From Hexactinellida sp. DTS-2022 (lineage: Eukaryota > Porifera > Hexactinellida), in assembly GCA_028753945.1 (NCBI GenBank), contig JAPNXP010000005.1, positions 4,464,001-4,528,000 of the forward strand: DNA of 64,000 nucleotides. The letters are read 5' to 3'. The notes under the pieces were generated by a model that saw only the letters and a program-made list of their open reading frames with translations, was not told the origin of the DNA and ran no database searches. Position numbers and translations under genes: made by a program. Shown here piece by piece: positions 12,788-25,238 of this stretch; position 1 is the first letter of the stretch; every line of letters begins with the position of its first letter.

Positions 12788-13723
12788 CAGGCTTGCCGTG
12801 GATATGGATATCCATGAAAATATCCATGGATGGATATCGAGTTTTTGTCATATCCATGGATATTGTGGATATCCATTAGAAAATTCAACTTATAAAAATA
12901 TTTCAAACCAGGGTTCTAAAAAATGAGGTGAAAATTAAGTAGACTCAGTTTATTTTGTCCTACCCCAATTTGTTTACTCGCCTTTATTTTACTTGACCCA
13001 TCTTTTACACGCCTAATTTATTTAAAGTATTAAAATTATTTACTAGCCTTATTATTCTAAAAGAATATAATTTGACCTTTAGTGACGTAAAAATAGTAAC
13101 CGGATCGAATTTTTCTTTCACATTTGGAAACCTTGCATGTCAAAGTATATTTGGAAATGCTAATACAAGAAATGTGGACTTCTTCATATTTCCTATAACA
13201 AAGTCCACTACTCCTTAATTTTTTTTCATCACTCCTGAATATTTACTTGCCTGACTTTTTATTTTGGCTTTCTAGTTTATCTACTTTCTATACTATTTAG
13301 CTCATTAATTAATGGAATTAGGCATGTATGATGAGTTTGGGATTGTAATTAGTCGAGAAGAATGCCTTATCCATGTACAAAATAGAATAAGGATGTATCT
13401 TTGCGAAGAACTATAAGATTTTATAGCTACTAATAAAACACTAATGGATCACGAGTTGAATAATGTAAAGAAAGAAGCGAAAAAGAAAAAATACTTATGA
13501 ATTATAAAGAGTCCCATAAAGAGATGTTTTGAGGCTGATACCGATATTGACGAACTTTGATTATATAATACAACATTCAGTTGATAATATACATAAATTT
13601 TAGAACCTAAATATTCTGGATGTTTTGTTGATATTAGGTGTTATAAATCTATCAACATCCAATGAATATCCGCAAAAAATTGTCTGGATATGGATGCGAT
13701 TTTTCATCTCCACGGCAAGCCTG
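12788..13723. mobile_element. TIR element (CAGGCTTGCCGTGG ends)
   Basis: The inverted ends CAGGCTTGCCGTGG and CCACGGCAAGCCTG enclose 936 bp. Both ends continue into clustered ATATCCATGGATATG motifs. No coding frame and no clear target duplication. The CAGG terminus suggests hAT, but this is an inference. Confidence 0.7.
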
Positions 13724-13734
13724 CGATTTTCTAA

Positions 13735-13925
13735 TAAAAAATTTAGATTATATAATCCATAATAACGACAAATTATGTGATTATATTTCCTTCTGCAAGA
13801 ATACTCTTAAACAATATTAATATACTGACGTAATTAATTATAATTACCTCAGTCTATATTTGACATATTATATAGATGCTTCCAATTTGTTTATTAGGGG
13901 TCATCGAGTGTGCAGAATTGAAATT
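13735..13925. repeat. Dispersed repeat (copy 2)
   Basis: A direct copy of about 10330-10525, sharing TATGTGATTATATTTCC, TGCAAGAATACTCTT and GGTCATCGAGTGTGC with scattered changes. Confidence 0.7.
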
Positions 13926-14317
13926 TGATTCCAAGTTAATTTAAATTACAATTTTTGAAAAATAATTAAAATTCAAGTTGACATTGAAATCACGTAACAC
14001 CACTATAAATGGGTCTTGACACCTTGAGGTGATTATGACATCGTCAAAAAATGTGTTTTAACAAGTTTGTGAATTATATACTTTGAATGGGTTGGCTGGC
14101 GGAGGGAGACATTTGTGTACAGAGACATTTGTGTACATAGCTAGTGCGACGTTTGTGTACAACTAGTGCGACGTTTGTGTACCTCTTGAAGTCCTTAAAC
14201 CTCGTTAGTTTTGTGCATTATTTGGGCTATTCTATTGTCCGGCTTACTATATACGAGTACTGGAGTAGGTATATTATAGGCTAATTTGTGAAACTTCATA
14301 GTCTAGGGAGCAAGTTA

Positions 14318-14432
14318 CAGTAAACTCCCGTTATAACGAACTCGGTTATATCGAATTCCCTTATATCGAAGTCCGGTTATATGGAGTAATTAACTGGGTC
14401 CCTTCGACTTCGATATAAGGGAAGTTGACTAG
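14318..14432. mobile_element. Tc1/mariner-type MITE
   Basis: It starts CAGTAAACTCCCGTTATAAC after TA and folds back through TTCCCTTATATCGAAGT and ACTTCGATATAAGGGAA. Ends of this style are typical of pogo/Tigger relatives. The right edge is approximate. Confidence 0.55.
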
Positions 14433-15340
14433 TTTAATTTTAATATATGAGTCACAACTACAATAAAGAGATATCAGTTGTGTAACAAGCAGAGAGTGGG
14501 TGATTTACACCAAATAGGTAAACAAGAAAACAATCAACTACAAAATCATCCCGGGGTATTTATTGGTAAATATAATAATTGCTTAACGTTTACGAGAAGA
14601 TTTATTGAATGCACAGGTAAAAAGTTCAGATATTTAAGTTGTTTAGATATGTTCTTAGCCTATCATGTAGTAATTACTACGAAAAGTTTCAAAATATTAA
14701 GTACTAGAATTTTATCATACACATTAAAACTCAATGAAATTTGGTCCAGAATTGAATTTTGAACTGGGGGAATAGCCTATATAGAAACAAGTTTAAATGT
14801 ATAAGGAAAATAACAACATTTGTTTATTATTTTTTCTATAGGATTGTAGTAGAGAGACATGGAACTATATTGCATATTAATAGGAGATTCTAAATGACTT
14901 ACAACGACTATTAAGCGAATATTATTAACAAGCATGGTTAATATTATGACTTTAATGTACGTATAGAAAAAGATAAACAAAATCCAACATTATGTTGCGG
15001 TTTGGTTTAAACGGATTTATAGAGTAAATTAGTGTGATTAAGATGATTTGAATAGATGTGGCGCACAAAGGGCGTCTTTTTCGGAAGCAAGGTGTCCACA
15101 GCCGCGCAGCCCAAGCAATCAAAGCGTGCTTGTTATAATAATATTCAAACACCAAATTAGATCAAATTCTCCAATTACGAATGTATTGGAAACATACGAG
15201 ATCTGTGTACAATTTATCTCTGTGTATAAAGGTGGTAGATATAATTAATGATTTGATTGTTCTATAATATAATTAATACACTATAAGCATATAATTACGC
15301 ATAAAATTACTAAATTTACGGATAAAGTTGCGAGATTTGC

Positions 15341-15793
15341 TAGTGCTGTTGTATGACGGTTTACTTACCATGACAGTTACTTACCTCTATTACTATGACA
15401 ATAATTAAACATGGATACTTTCTATCCATGACGGTTTACTTACCGTCTTTGCTATGGCTTCGCACTTTATACTTCCTATTACACATCTACACTTAGAAGG
15501 ATTCACACCTCAAATTCTAATTAAAATTTCATACTTTGACATTGCATCAACATAGCATTTAATAAATTCCATATTAGCAATAGATATTTTGGGCCATAAT
15601 GACATTTTCCAATTAGAATTTGAGATGTGAATCCTTATAAGTGCAGATGCGTAATAGGAAGTATAAAGTGTGAAGCCATTGCAAAGACGGTAAGTAAACC
15701 GTCATGGATAGAAAGTATCCATGGTTAATTATTGTCATAGTAATAGAGGTAAGTAAACTGTCATGGTAAGTAAACCGTCATACAACAGTGCTA
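15341..15793. mobile_element. Foldback MITE with about 170-bp arms
   Basis: The left arm, with GTTGTATGACGGTTTACTTA, and the right arm, with its reverse complement, run about 170 bp each to CTCAAATTCTAATT, around a short AT-rich centre. It begins and ends in TA, consistent with a TA duplication. It abuts the 3' end of the MULE transposase frame exactly. Confidence 0.78.
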
Positions 15794-17749
15794 CTAAAGA
15801 GACACCTTAAAAGCAATGCTTTTATGGTAGGTGAGAATAGGTCTAGTGTAGTAATTCATTACCAAGCTAACCATCGTGAATTCCTTTTCCAATGATGTTC
15901 TGGATTTAGTCGGGGGCTTTCCAGAATAATATTGAGCTTGCCTAAGTTCTACACTAGATTGCTCAATCTTAAGTGCATCACAAAATTTCCAAAAGGTAGG
16001 GTGATGTGATGCGACTGTTGTCGAAAAGGCGCGGTGCCAGGCTTCTACTGAATTCGTAGTGGTAGGTATTCCGTAAGCCACTAAATAAAAATTGTTCCAC
16101 ATTTCAATTGGAAATAAAGGTGGATGGTAAACCCCAAATTCATCAATTTCTCCAACATAAATATCTCGAAAGTAATTATATACACCTAGTGCTTCAGGCG
16201 GAAGTTGACTTTTTAGGGTTTCAAAAGCTGTTAAAACAAATTGGGAAGGTAGATAAGCCAAAGCTGGTAACATTCTAACATTGATTGAGAATTCTGTATT
16301 ATTAGAATAGATTGTTTTCAATCCTAGATCCTGGACTTTTCGATAAACGGATTGTGATAGATGGAAGAAGCAACCTTTAATGTTTGCCCTTGGTCAAACT
16401 TCTGCAAATGTGTTGATTGCGGCTTTTTCGAAATCAACTAAAGGAAATTGTGGATTAGAACCTGGACACAACTGTTGAATAATGTGCCACATTTTGCGAT
16501 AATAGGAAGAGCTCTTTCCAGGCAGTAATATGTAAATAGAAGGAAGCAAATGTCCATCTCTGAAAGGGTAAGTTCCTCCAACTAGCGCATGGACCGTGTA
16601 AAGTTGTACGAATAGGCTAGGGACAACTTTAAATGTTCTGTCTGCCATCCATATTGTAGAATAGGATAGAATTTTCTTGTTTTCTTCAGTGGAAAACATG
16701 ATAATTCTGTCTAATCCTGGTCCAGAATCATAGGCTAAAAAGTTATTTCCACCTAAAGTTTGGATATTTTCATCAAAGTGGAGATCAAAAAGAGTGGTAG
16801 GATTTGTTGGCGCAGGTCTAATTCTTTGACAAATCTTTTTTAAACTTTTTTCACGTGGTAGAAGTGTTTAGCATGTTAGAAAGTTGTCCTGACGCTTCTG
16901 CAATAATGCGATGAGGGTTATCATGCGATTCTAGGGCACGTCTCTTTACTCTTGCACGAAATTCCAAAACTTCTTTTTACCAATCTCTTCGCCATGGCAA
17001 TGTTGGCCTATTAGTTTTATGACAGTTGTCGCAGTTGTGTGAATACGGCCTTTGCAATTCTTCACCTGACAGCGCCATTGTTGTTTAGCCTTTGTTGCAC
17101 GCTGAAAATTGTAGATATAGCCACAATATGATAATTTATCCCGCGATCTGGATGACTTTATCAATTTAAAATCTAGATCTTGTGCATGTGCAGATAGATC
17201 TCCAATTGCTTCGCTAGAATGGTCTAATGTTGAGTTGGTATCTTCTTGTAGTGGGTCAATCTCAGATAAAAAGATAGAACTATCCGTGGGCGCCGTGAGT
17301 ACATCATCCATATCAGCTAATGCACTTTGCAATTGTATTGCGTTCTCTGTAGCCTCTCTGTTTAACGATTCCATCTGTTGCTGTCTACCATGGCAATAAT
17401 TGTGGAAATCTGAAAGCTTCGCAAATACTTCGGAACTATTGATGAAAGTGATGTCATCTTCATTTGTACCTGTCCAAGTTAAGAGTCCGCTAAATTCTTG
17501 AGTATCTCCCCAATTCATCACTGCCACCTTTAAACTTTGAGTAATCAGTTTTACTTTGTATGCAACTTTCAAATTAGGTTTTCCCAGAGTAACAAACGTA
17601 TCATCTAGTCCTAGTGACATTTGTCTGAAAGTATCCTCGGGATTTCGAAATGGAAAAACAATGGCTATCAACACTTCTATTGGTATATCTATGAGCTCTG
17701 ATACCACGTTAAAACTGTTATTAAGAGATTTCGCGAGTGCAATTCCCAT
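15794..17749 (-). pseudogene. MULE transposase relic with FLYWCH finger
   Basis: Read on the minus strand, the first large piece (17749-16946) ends in a FLYWCH-type zinc finger: F..L..Y..W.C...C.GR.H followed by H.H, at about residues 195-255. The next piece (16699-16394) carries the MULE DDE core, with MADRTFKVVP (first Asp) and PLVDFEKAA (second Asp). The last (16321-15794) has TTNSVEAWHRAF, supplying the Glu. Pieces lie in different frames with stops between them, so the gene is dead. The N-terminal part continues at about 20842-20990 on the far side of the inserted THAP transposon, where the frame reads PLHGIALAKSLNN across the junction. The protein would have cut and pasted the surrounding element. 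A related relic lies at 24.7-25.9 kb. Confidence 0.82.
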
Positions 17750-20700
17750 GGCCTACTAAATACACGGCCTGCTAAGTTCCCGAAATGAAACATAAAATAG
17801 CAGGCCATTATCTTATGCAACCATAATCTGTTTTTATGTTAAGTATATATACTTTTTTAAGTCTGAATCAATTATTATACATGTATATATTGATTTTTGT
17901 ATGCATTCTATTCCATTGCACTGCGCGGGGCGGGTTATTAGCATATGCGGGGGATTGGGACCGAATTTCGACCAGCGCAGACCTCTAATATAATCATACT
18001 TCTTTCTTTTACCTATAATTATTTTTTCTCTATTTAGCATATGCCTGAAAAGTGCTCAGTGGTTGGATGTAAATCTGGTTACCTAAATGGTCCTACAAGT
18101 CCACGCTTTAGATTTCCTTCTACATCGCTAAATGAGCTTCGTACCAAATGGATTTTATTCTTAAATCGGCCAGATTATGAAATAACTGCTAATTCGCGGG
18201 TTTGTGCTGATCACTTTGAGGCCCAATACATTAAAGTAAACGAAACTAGAACCCGATTAGTTCCCTTTTCTCTAAATCCTATTCCAACGATCCACCCAAT
18301 CTCAATCCCTAAAAGCCAGGCAGTAGTTCCCATCCAACCACGCGCGCGCAAGCCACCAAAAGTGCGTGTTTTCCAATTAGATCAACTTGTTCCTTATATG
18401 GAAAAGAACACCATCAAGAATTTTGATGATGTCATTAGGTTCCTGACGAAGAGCCCGGAATATCAAGACTACTTTTCACTCAACAGAGGACTCAATTACT
18501 GCTTACCATCTAGTAATCGATGCTGGAATCGCACGTATCAAAGAATGTATTTCTATCGACAAAGCCTTTCATGTTACACAAAGTTTTGAAGGTTCTCAAA
18601 TTCCTCTCCCTGAATACATCGATAGAGCTACAGGATCTAAGCTTACTCATTTGTATCTACTTGAAAACCTCCCTAATTATTGCAGGAACGTAACTTCAAA
18701 TTTCGACATTCAGGTGATTAAGGAGTTACTAAATTTTTGTTACATTAGACCTCGTGGTAGACCTAAGTATACAGCAAACATTTTGAAGTTTGCACTTCTT
18801 CTTCGGTACACATCTAATTCTGCCTACCAACTTTTGAAGAAATACATTCCATTGCCTAGTCTATCTCTACTTCGATCGTTGAAGTCACCTACAATCGATA
18901 ATTGTAAAGCACTTTCAGCTCTCCGTGACAACGATTTAATCGGAAACGATATGATCCTACTCCTAGATGAAATGTACCTCCAACCTCAAGTGAATTTTGA
19001 CCGTAAAACTTTAATTGGATGTGATCAAGATCTTGATCTATTCAAGAGTATCCTTTGTTTTATGGTTATTTCGCTAACTAAGTCAATACCATTTATAGTG
19101 TCAGCAATACCTATCGTGAGAATCTCCGGGGATATAGTACATTCTAGCTTAGAGAAATGCATATCTCTTCTGACTAAAGCACAGTTTAACCTTCGTGCGA
19201 TAATCGCAGACAATCATCCTACCAACGTCAGTGCTTATAAACAACTCAGACACCTACATGGAATTCGTGATAGTGATCATGTTATTTACAATCCTTATGA
19301 CTCTGAAAAGACAATTTACCTACAATTTGATACTGTGCATTTACTAAAGAATATTCGCAATAACCTACTAGCCGTAAAATGTTTTAACCTTCCTGAGTTT
19401 AAGTTCTCATCTCCTAATATTAGTCTTACGATTTCTGCTGGTTTAGTTACTTGGTCATCTTTTCATAAGATTCATGAACAAGATCTTCGTCTAGCTGCAC
19501 ACCTTCGAGCTGCACCAAAAATTAACTATTCAGTACTACACCCGGGAAACAAAAAACAGTCAGTTCCTCTCGCACTAGCTATCTTTGAAGAAACAACTGC
19601 ATCTGCTTTTAGACTCTATCTACCCGAAGATAATACAACACCCAGCTTTTTAGATCTAATTCACACATGGTGGTTGGTCGTTAATTCTAAAGAACCTTAC
19701 CATCCCAACATAAGAGGAAATGCATTAGTTTTCGGTGATTGTAGGCCTGAATTTTTAAGAGCTATGAACTCATGGTTAACCAAATGGGAGACCTCAACAA
19801 CATTTGGTTTATCAAGACAAACTTTCTCTGCTTTCAGACAAACTAATAATGTCATAGCAGATCTATCTTCTGATTTACTTTCTGATGGATACAAATTCGT
19901 TTTAACGGGAAGAATGCAAACTGACTGCTTAGAAAGAAGATTTTCACATTATCGTCAAATGAGCGGAGGACGTTTTCTTGTTAGCCTCAGTGAAGTAATT
20001 AGTTCAGAATCTATAATCAAGATGAAAACACTACTTCAACATAAACTCGAAATTAGTGCATTGACAAAGGAATCAAACCAAGAATATGATGAAAACCTTC
20101 TTGAAGAACAAGTTTTAAAGCTACAATTTATCAATTATGAAAATCTTCTTTTATCCGAGAAATCACACCAAGTTGTAGCATATATCTCTGGATTTATTTC
20201 ATATATTTTACTCAAAGATGCTTCATGCATAGAATGTATAAACCTTTTGCAGCAAGATCCTATAGTGACTCAATACCTCAAAGATTTGGATAGAGGGGGT
20301 CTTACTTTACCGTCTTATTCCCTTAATCATTATGTGGAATCTGCATTTTGTGTCCTTGAAGCTAGTGAAACTGAAATTGTCCAAACTGCATTTCCCTGGA
20401 AAACACTAAGCTTGAGATTATTACAGGAAGTCTCACAAACCTGGGATAGCGGTTTTGCATGCATCTTACATACACAACAAGTCCGAAAAACTGTCAACAG
20501 AATTATTGCCAACATTTATTACAACAACTTGCGGAAAGCCATCAATGAGAGCGTACGGAAAGACCAAGTAGCAGCGTTCAAATCGGTAAAGCGTCAAAAA
20601 GTTACTTAATATCAATTATTAATATTCTAGTAGTTATTCGATTTTAGTTAGTCTATAATATTATGTATTGATTAATACAGCAGTTCAACACATCTTCAAT

Positions 20701-20841
20701 ATCAATCGATATTTAATTCATTAACGTTGAGTTAAAAACTTTTCTAAGTTTAAATAAGTAATTTAATAAAGTAAATAAAGTGGCCTGCTATTTTATAGTC
20801 CATTTCGGGAACTTAGCAGGCCGTGTATTTAGTAGGCCATG
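17747..20841 (+). mobile_element. THAP/P-type DNA transposon, nearly whole
   Basis: A 3.1-kb element with 61-bp inverted ends (17747-17807 and 20781-20841; CATGGCCTACTAAATACACG outermost, a few mismatches). It is flanked by the identical 9-bp duplication TGCAATTCC (17738-17746 and 20842-20850). The inverted end itself contains the inverted pair GGCCTGCTA and TAGCAGGCC. It sits in the N-terminal coding part of the MULE and so is younger than it. P elements usually duplicate about 8 bp, so 9 bp is slightly off, perhaps by a shared terminal base. It encodes one transposase, described separately. Confidence 0.88.
18041..20609 (+). CDS. P-element-type THAP transposase (one frame change)
   Basis: The N-terminus (18041-18250) is a THAP C2CH zinc finger: C at residues 5 and 10, then VCADHF, with a conserved Pro-rich end. 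It binds the transposon ends. The main frame (18651-20609, open further upstream to about 18490) is the RNase-H-like P transposase core. It contains LLLDEMYLQ (first Asp) and IADNHPTN (second Asp). It also has FDTVHLLKNIRNNLL, typical of the GTP-binding insertion of P/THAP9 proteins, and TDCLERRFSHYRQMSGG near the catalytic Glu. The two frames overlap around 18.48-18.50 kb, where the reading frame changes once. A recent one-base indel or a tiny intron would explain this. Total length near 850 residues fits THAP9-like transposases. Confidence 0.85.
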
Positions 20842-20995
20842 TGCAATTCCATGAAGAGGGATCCATTTGTTCTCCAAAAATAAGTTCCATGATATAGACA
20901 AATAATCCATTATTGACAACAAACGATGCGAAAGAATTTACTTATGACAGATTATTTATGTACTATTCTTAATTAAAGCTAATTTATGAATATTA

Positions 20996-21139
20996 TTTGT
21001 ACACAAACGTCGCATTAGTTGTACACAAACGTCGCATTAGTTGTACACAACCGTCGCATTAGTTGTACACAAACATCGCATTAGTTGTACACAAACGTCG
21101 CACTAGCTATGTACACAAATGTCTCTGTACACAAATGTC
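20996..21139. repeat. MULE subterminal tandem repeats
   Basis: Five units of GTACACAAACGTCGCATTAGTT-type sequence, ending in two shorter GTACACAAATGTC units. The mirror set with fewer units is at 14108-14182. Confidence 0.88.
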
Positions 21140-21579
21140 ATACTCCCGGGAAATGCTTCGGCACAGCTGCAATTTTCGATTTTCTTTGTCCGTATCCGCT
21201 CTACAGGCCAGAGTTAGATTGGCCCGGAGCGTAAATTTTTAGCATAGGTGTCCCATATGTTACAGATGTGCATCTCGAAGCCAAATTTTTGATAAACCAT
21301 TTTTTGTACCACCTTTACACCTTTGAAAATTTGTCTTGTCCATAACTCAAAGAATGTCATACTAAACCCGAAATTTTTATTTCACCATTGGATTCACCAT
21401 AGAATTCTACGTCCGATGGGAACAGAACATGCTATAAAATTATAAATGGATATGAAATCACTTTTTACTCACACTTCAGTTTCATTAATAGTATTAATCT
21501 AATTCTAACGTTTCAACTTGTAATAATTAGATTGATTTAACTTGTTAAATATTACTCTATTGTTTCAACTTGTAATAAT
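21140..21579. other. Intergenic, dispersed-repeat debris
   Basis: No gene. The stretch GTTACAGATGTGCAT near 21260 and TCTATTGTTTCAACTTGTAA near 21555 are shared with the 9.8-10.3 kb and 24.4 kb regions. Confidence 0.5.
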
Positions 21580-21661
21580 TACGAGCCCCTACGTTATCGG
21601 TCGCTTCGCGGCCTTACCCTCCTCAAAATATCACTCATATTCAATATGTTTAACCTGTGAC

Positions 21662-21858
21662 CATGGGCGTAGCCAACAAAAATTTTGGGGGGGCCGGAAA
21701 AATTTTTTGGGGGGCCACTATTCAGATGAGTCATTACAATACAGTGAGCGAACGCTCAATCTATCCTTATTCAAAGTTATTGTAGAAAATTTGTGGGGGC
21801 CCAGGTAAAATTTTGGGGGGGCCAGGCCCCCCCAGGCCCCCCCATGGCTACGCCCATG
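21662..21858. mobile_element. hAT-type MITE (CATGGGCGTAGCC ends)
   Basis: A 197-bp element with inverted ends CATGGGCGTAGCCA and TGGCTACGCCCATG and a perfect 8-bp duplication CCTGTGAC on both sides. The interior is G/C homopolymer-rich. Confidence 0.9.
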
Positions 21859-22788
21859 CCTGTGACTTGTAAGTTACACGTACTCAATTCAGTATGCTGC
21901 TATTTGGGACGCAAGTATTTCAACTAATTAATTAATGAATGCTATTTACTAACCCAGGATTTAAGCTCCTGCTTATTAGTAAATTGTTTCATTATTAATA
22001 ATTCGCTGCATCACCAATATGTTATTTATTATGCAGAAGATATAGGTAGTAAATATGTTGAATAACTTTGATACTAGTAATATTATGCATTACTTATATG
22101 ATGACGTAAGCTAATAATACATCACGAATAGAAGTAAACTGATGGAAGCCAATCTGGATTAATCAAGTATACAATTTCGGAATAAATGTAGGTGAAGATT
22201 AAATCATCAAACTTCAATATGTGCAATGACGCAGCAATTAGTGGTTACATTTTTGTTAATGCCTGGCACAGATTAAATGCGGAATTTATAAAAATTAGTA
22301 GACACATGCAATACAATATATTTTAGAATGTGACAAAATTCTTTGTCAATCGAATCCAAATTAGTTCCTACGTGACGTCACAATCCCCTAAATCGGTATA
22401 CTTGTGTCTCATTGTATGTTGTGTTATCATCTGAAATTGTGGGCGAATCGGATATAAACTGAAAGAGTTATTCCCAAATATGTGCCTTTATGACGTCATA
22501 ATCCCGTTATTTCGTTTAGAAAACCAATAGATCGTTGTCAGCTTGTAAAATTATCCCTGCATGCAAATTTTCAGATCTCTTGAGAGTGTGGTCTTTCCTA
22601 AAAATTCTAGACACACACACACACACACCCAGATTATGTCCTTATATCAGTGATACAGGGACGTTTTTGTCCTTATATCCAAAAAGTGTCCCTATATCCT
22701 AAAAGTGTCCTTATATCCAAAGGTTTTTGTCCCTATATGGGGGATATAGGGACAGTTTTGTCTTTATATCGACATCGACATCGACATG

Positions 22789-22789
<1 letters not shown>

Positions 22790-22879
<90 letters not shown>
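22790..22879. repeat. (CA)n microsatellite
   Basis: About 45 CA units. Nearby blocks repeat GTCCTTATATCC and GTCCCTATATC in both orientations (22640-22770, 22890-22975), so the CA tract is embedded in a small satellite. Confidence 0.95.
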
Positions 22880-22882
<3 letters not shown>

Positions 22883-23023
22883 GGTAAATGTCCTCATATC
22901 CGGTTTTTGTCCTCATATCAAAATTTTTGTCCTCACATCTATAGATACGAGGACAAGTTTTTGCGATATGAGGACATCCTCCTGCACACACACACACACA
23001 AACATACAACAATTGCGCTTTTA

Positions 23024-23066
<43 letters not shown>

Positions 23067-24347
23067 AATGGGAAAATTCCAAAAATACTCAAGTTTTTTA
23101 AAAATTTCCAAATATACTCAACAATACTCAACTAATTGTAAATATTCTCAAGTTTTTCAAAATATACTCAAGTTTTACCGGATTATTCCAAATATACTCA
23201 AGTTTTATTGGATTATTCCAAATATACTCAAGTTTTATTCGATTATTCCAAATATACTCAAGTTTTATTGGATTATTCCAAAATAGTTTTATTGGATTAT
23301 TGAAACTAGTATGGAGATCCCCAACCACAAAAAATATTATTAATACAATCTCTTCGTCTGCTCTACGCGCGTCCTTACAACTTGTACTCGGGCCTACGGC
23401 CCTCGCTTGTATTTAAAGCATCTCCTTTTCAAATTAAATGTCGTTCTTGATGAGTGGCCGCTAGCTGTCTATTTATATCCGTGGATCCTAGCTACAGGTT
23501 TCTATAAGGACAGATTAAATAATTTGGATATTTATGCAAATTTGAACAGATAATTTTCTAGATATATAAGCTTGTCCGTGTATAATAATATACCAATTCC
23601 AAATAAAAAATTAAATATCAGTACCAGTAAGAAATTGTACCAGTGGACCCCTAACTTTGGGATGTGGAGAAGTTATTGTACTGATTGATAATAATTTGAT
23701 ATCAAATAACACAATGGTTATAAATGTATGGCTAGACAGACAGAACACAAATAACTGATTAGATGCCTGAACTTCCTCTCGATCAATTAGATTTACTGTC
23801 TCAGTAATCCATATTGCACGCTTAACATTTGACAGACACTAAAGCATTCAATTATACTAATTGAATGCTAGCTGCTAATCTATACTGGAACAACCCTCGA
23901 ATTTAATTGGCTAAAGGTTTTGACACCTTTTGTGATGGAAGATGTGAATATCTTTTTAGATATTGAACTTGTTTGTACATACAGTATTCCCCACCCCACT
24001 GCCAAATCTTAGGTCAATAGCTTTTACAAAACCTCAATCAATTCTGAACAAACACACAAACAAACAAACACAAAAACATTGTGATTTAATATATAAGATA
24101 GACTAAATATAGCCTTTCTAAACATGAGTAGATCTGTGAATTTACTGAAAAGTTGAGTAGATTTGGAATTTATTGAAAAAACTTGAGCAGAATTGGAATT
24201 ATTCTGAAAAGCTTGAGTAGAATTGGAATTATTTTGAAAAACTTGAGTAGATTCGGAAAGATCTAGTTTTATATTTGAGTATCAGTAAAAAGTTGAGTAT
24301 ATTTGGAATTTTTTAAAAAACTTGAGTATTTTTGGAATTTTCCCATA
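23067..24347. mobile_element. TIR element inserted in a GATA microsatellite
   Basis: Left end TGGGAAAATTCCAAAAATAC and right end with its reverse complement enclose 1.28 kb. Both flanks are (GATA)n runs (23024-23066 and 24347-24370), so it interrupted one microsatellite. Each end carries tandem units of about 35 bases with ACTCAAGTTTTATTGGATTA (23158-23300) or the mirrored ACTTGAGTAGAATTGGAATT (24130-24300). No coding frame. Confidence 0.75.
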
Positions 24348-25238
24348 GATAAATAGATAGATAGATAGATTATATACGTAGATATTGATTTAACTTGATA
24401 AATCTTACTCTATTGTTTCAACTTGCAATAATTATATTGATTTAACTTGTGAATCCGAGCTGGTTTTTATTTAATTATAGCAACACTATACAATGGATTA
24501 TAGCAAATATAATATATTAATGAATTTGTTGACTTAATTCTACTCACCGTGGATAAGTTTTCTAAATAAATAACTATATTTATATAATTTATTACTATAT
24601 ATTGAATGAATGGCATTAAACTCAAGATGGTTTAAGATAGAAACATAGAATTCTTGTCTATGTCAAGCATCTGGCTAGCCGATGGAACATTTAAAACAGT
24701 CCCTAACATTTAAAACAGTCCCTACCTTCCTAACAAATCGCTTTCAACGTATACCAAGATGTGGAATAGTATTCGTGAAGCATGCTCAAATTCTCAACCA
24801 CGCTCCTCTTTGTAGACTTTGAGCAAGCCGCGATTAATTCTTTCAATTTAATTTGGCCGATTACTCAAGTAAAAGCTTGCTTTTTCCATCTCTCGCAGTC
24901 TGTGTATAGGAAACTTCAGTCTCTTGGCCTACAGTCAGAATATCGCAATGATTCGGACTTTGCATTGACCATGCGTATACTACCTGCTCTAGCTTTCGTT
25001 CAACCCGATATCGTCGGAAGGTCTTTCCAGCACTTGCTATTGCTTTCCCAGAAAATGCCTACCATCTTTGTAAATATTTTGAGGAAAATTTATAGGACTT
25101 CTGAACGTAAATGGGGAAAGAAATACTCCTCTCTATCACATATGTCTTTTGAACAATTTTAATCTGGTTCCACAAAGATTGCCGAGAACGACCAATTTGG
25201 TAGAATCATGGCATCGTGGATTCAAAGTACATGTGGGC

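Larger units (their letters stand above)
14108..21139 (-). mobile_element. MULE DNA transposon, split by later insertions
   Basis: Both ends carry the same inverted sequence: GACATTTGTGTACAGAGACA at 14108 and its complement ending at 21139. It is followed inward by tandem units of about 22 bases (GTACACAAACGTCGCATTAGTT): two units on the left and five on the right. Between them lies a minus-strand MULE transposase relic. A THAP/P-type transposon (17747-20841) and two MITEs (14318-14432 and 15341-15793) sit inside. I found no matching target duplication outside the ends. The repeated termini are probably transposase binding sites. Confidence 0.75.
21580..23028 (-). mobile_element. Helitron-like non-autonomous copy 1
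   Basis: On the minus strand it begins TCTATTAAAAGCGCAATTGTTG next to TG-rich sequence (the CA tract of the plus strand). It ends near 21580 with the hairpin GGCCGCGAAGCGACC and the tail CGATAACGTAGGGGCTCGTA. The body matches the copies at 50.1-52.4 kb and 62.2-63.3 kb, for example GACGTCATAATCCCGTTATT and AAAACCAATAGATCGTTGTC. No protein is encoded. A hAT-type MITE is inserted at 21662-21858. TC start, 3' hairpin and lack of target duplication suggest Helitron or Helentron kin. A CTRR end is not clear. Confidence 0.6.

Noticed and set aside
21000-21140. CRISPR-like evenly spaced repeats
   Set aside because: Units are contiguous tandem repeats without unique spacers, mirrored at the other end of a transposon.
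22650-23111. Open frames of 115-124 residues on both strands
   Set aside because: They are translations of the CA/GT microsatellite and of TATATCC satellite blocks.
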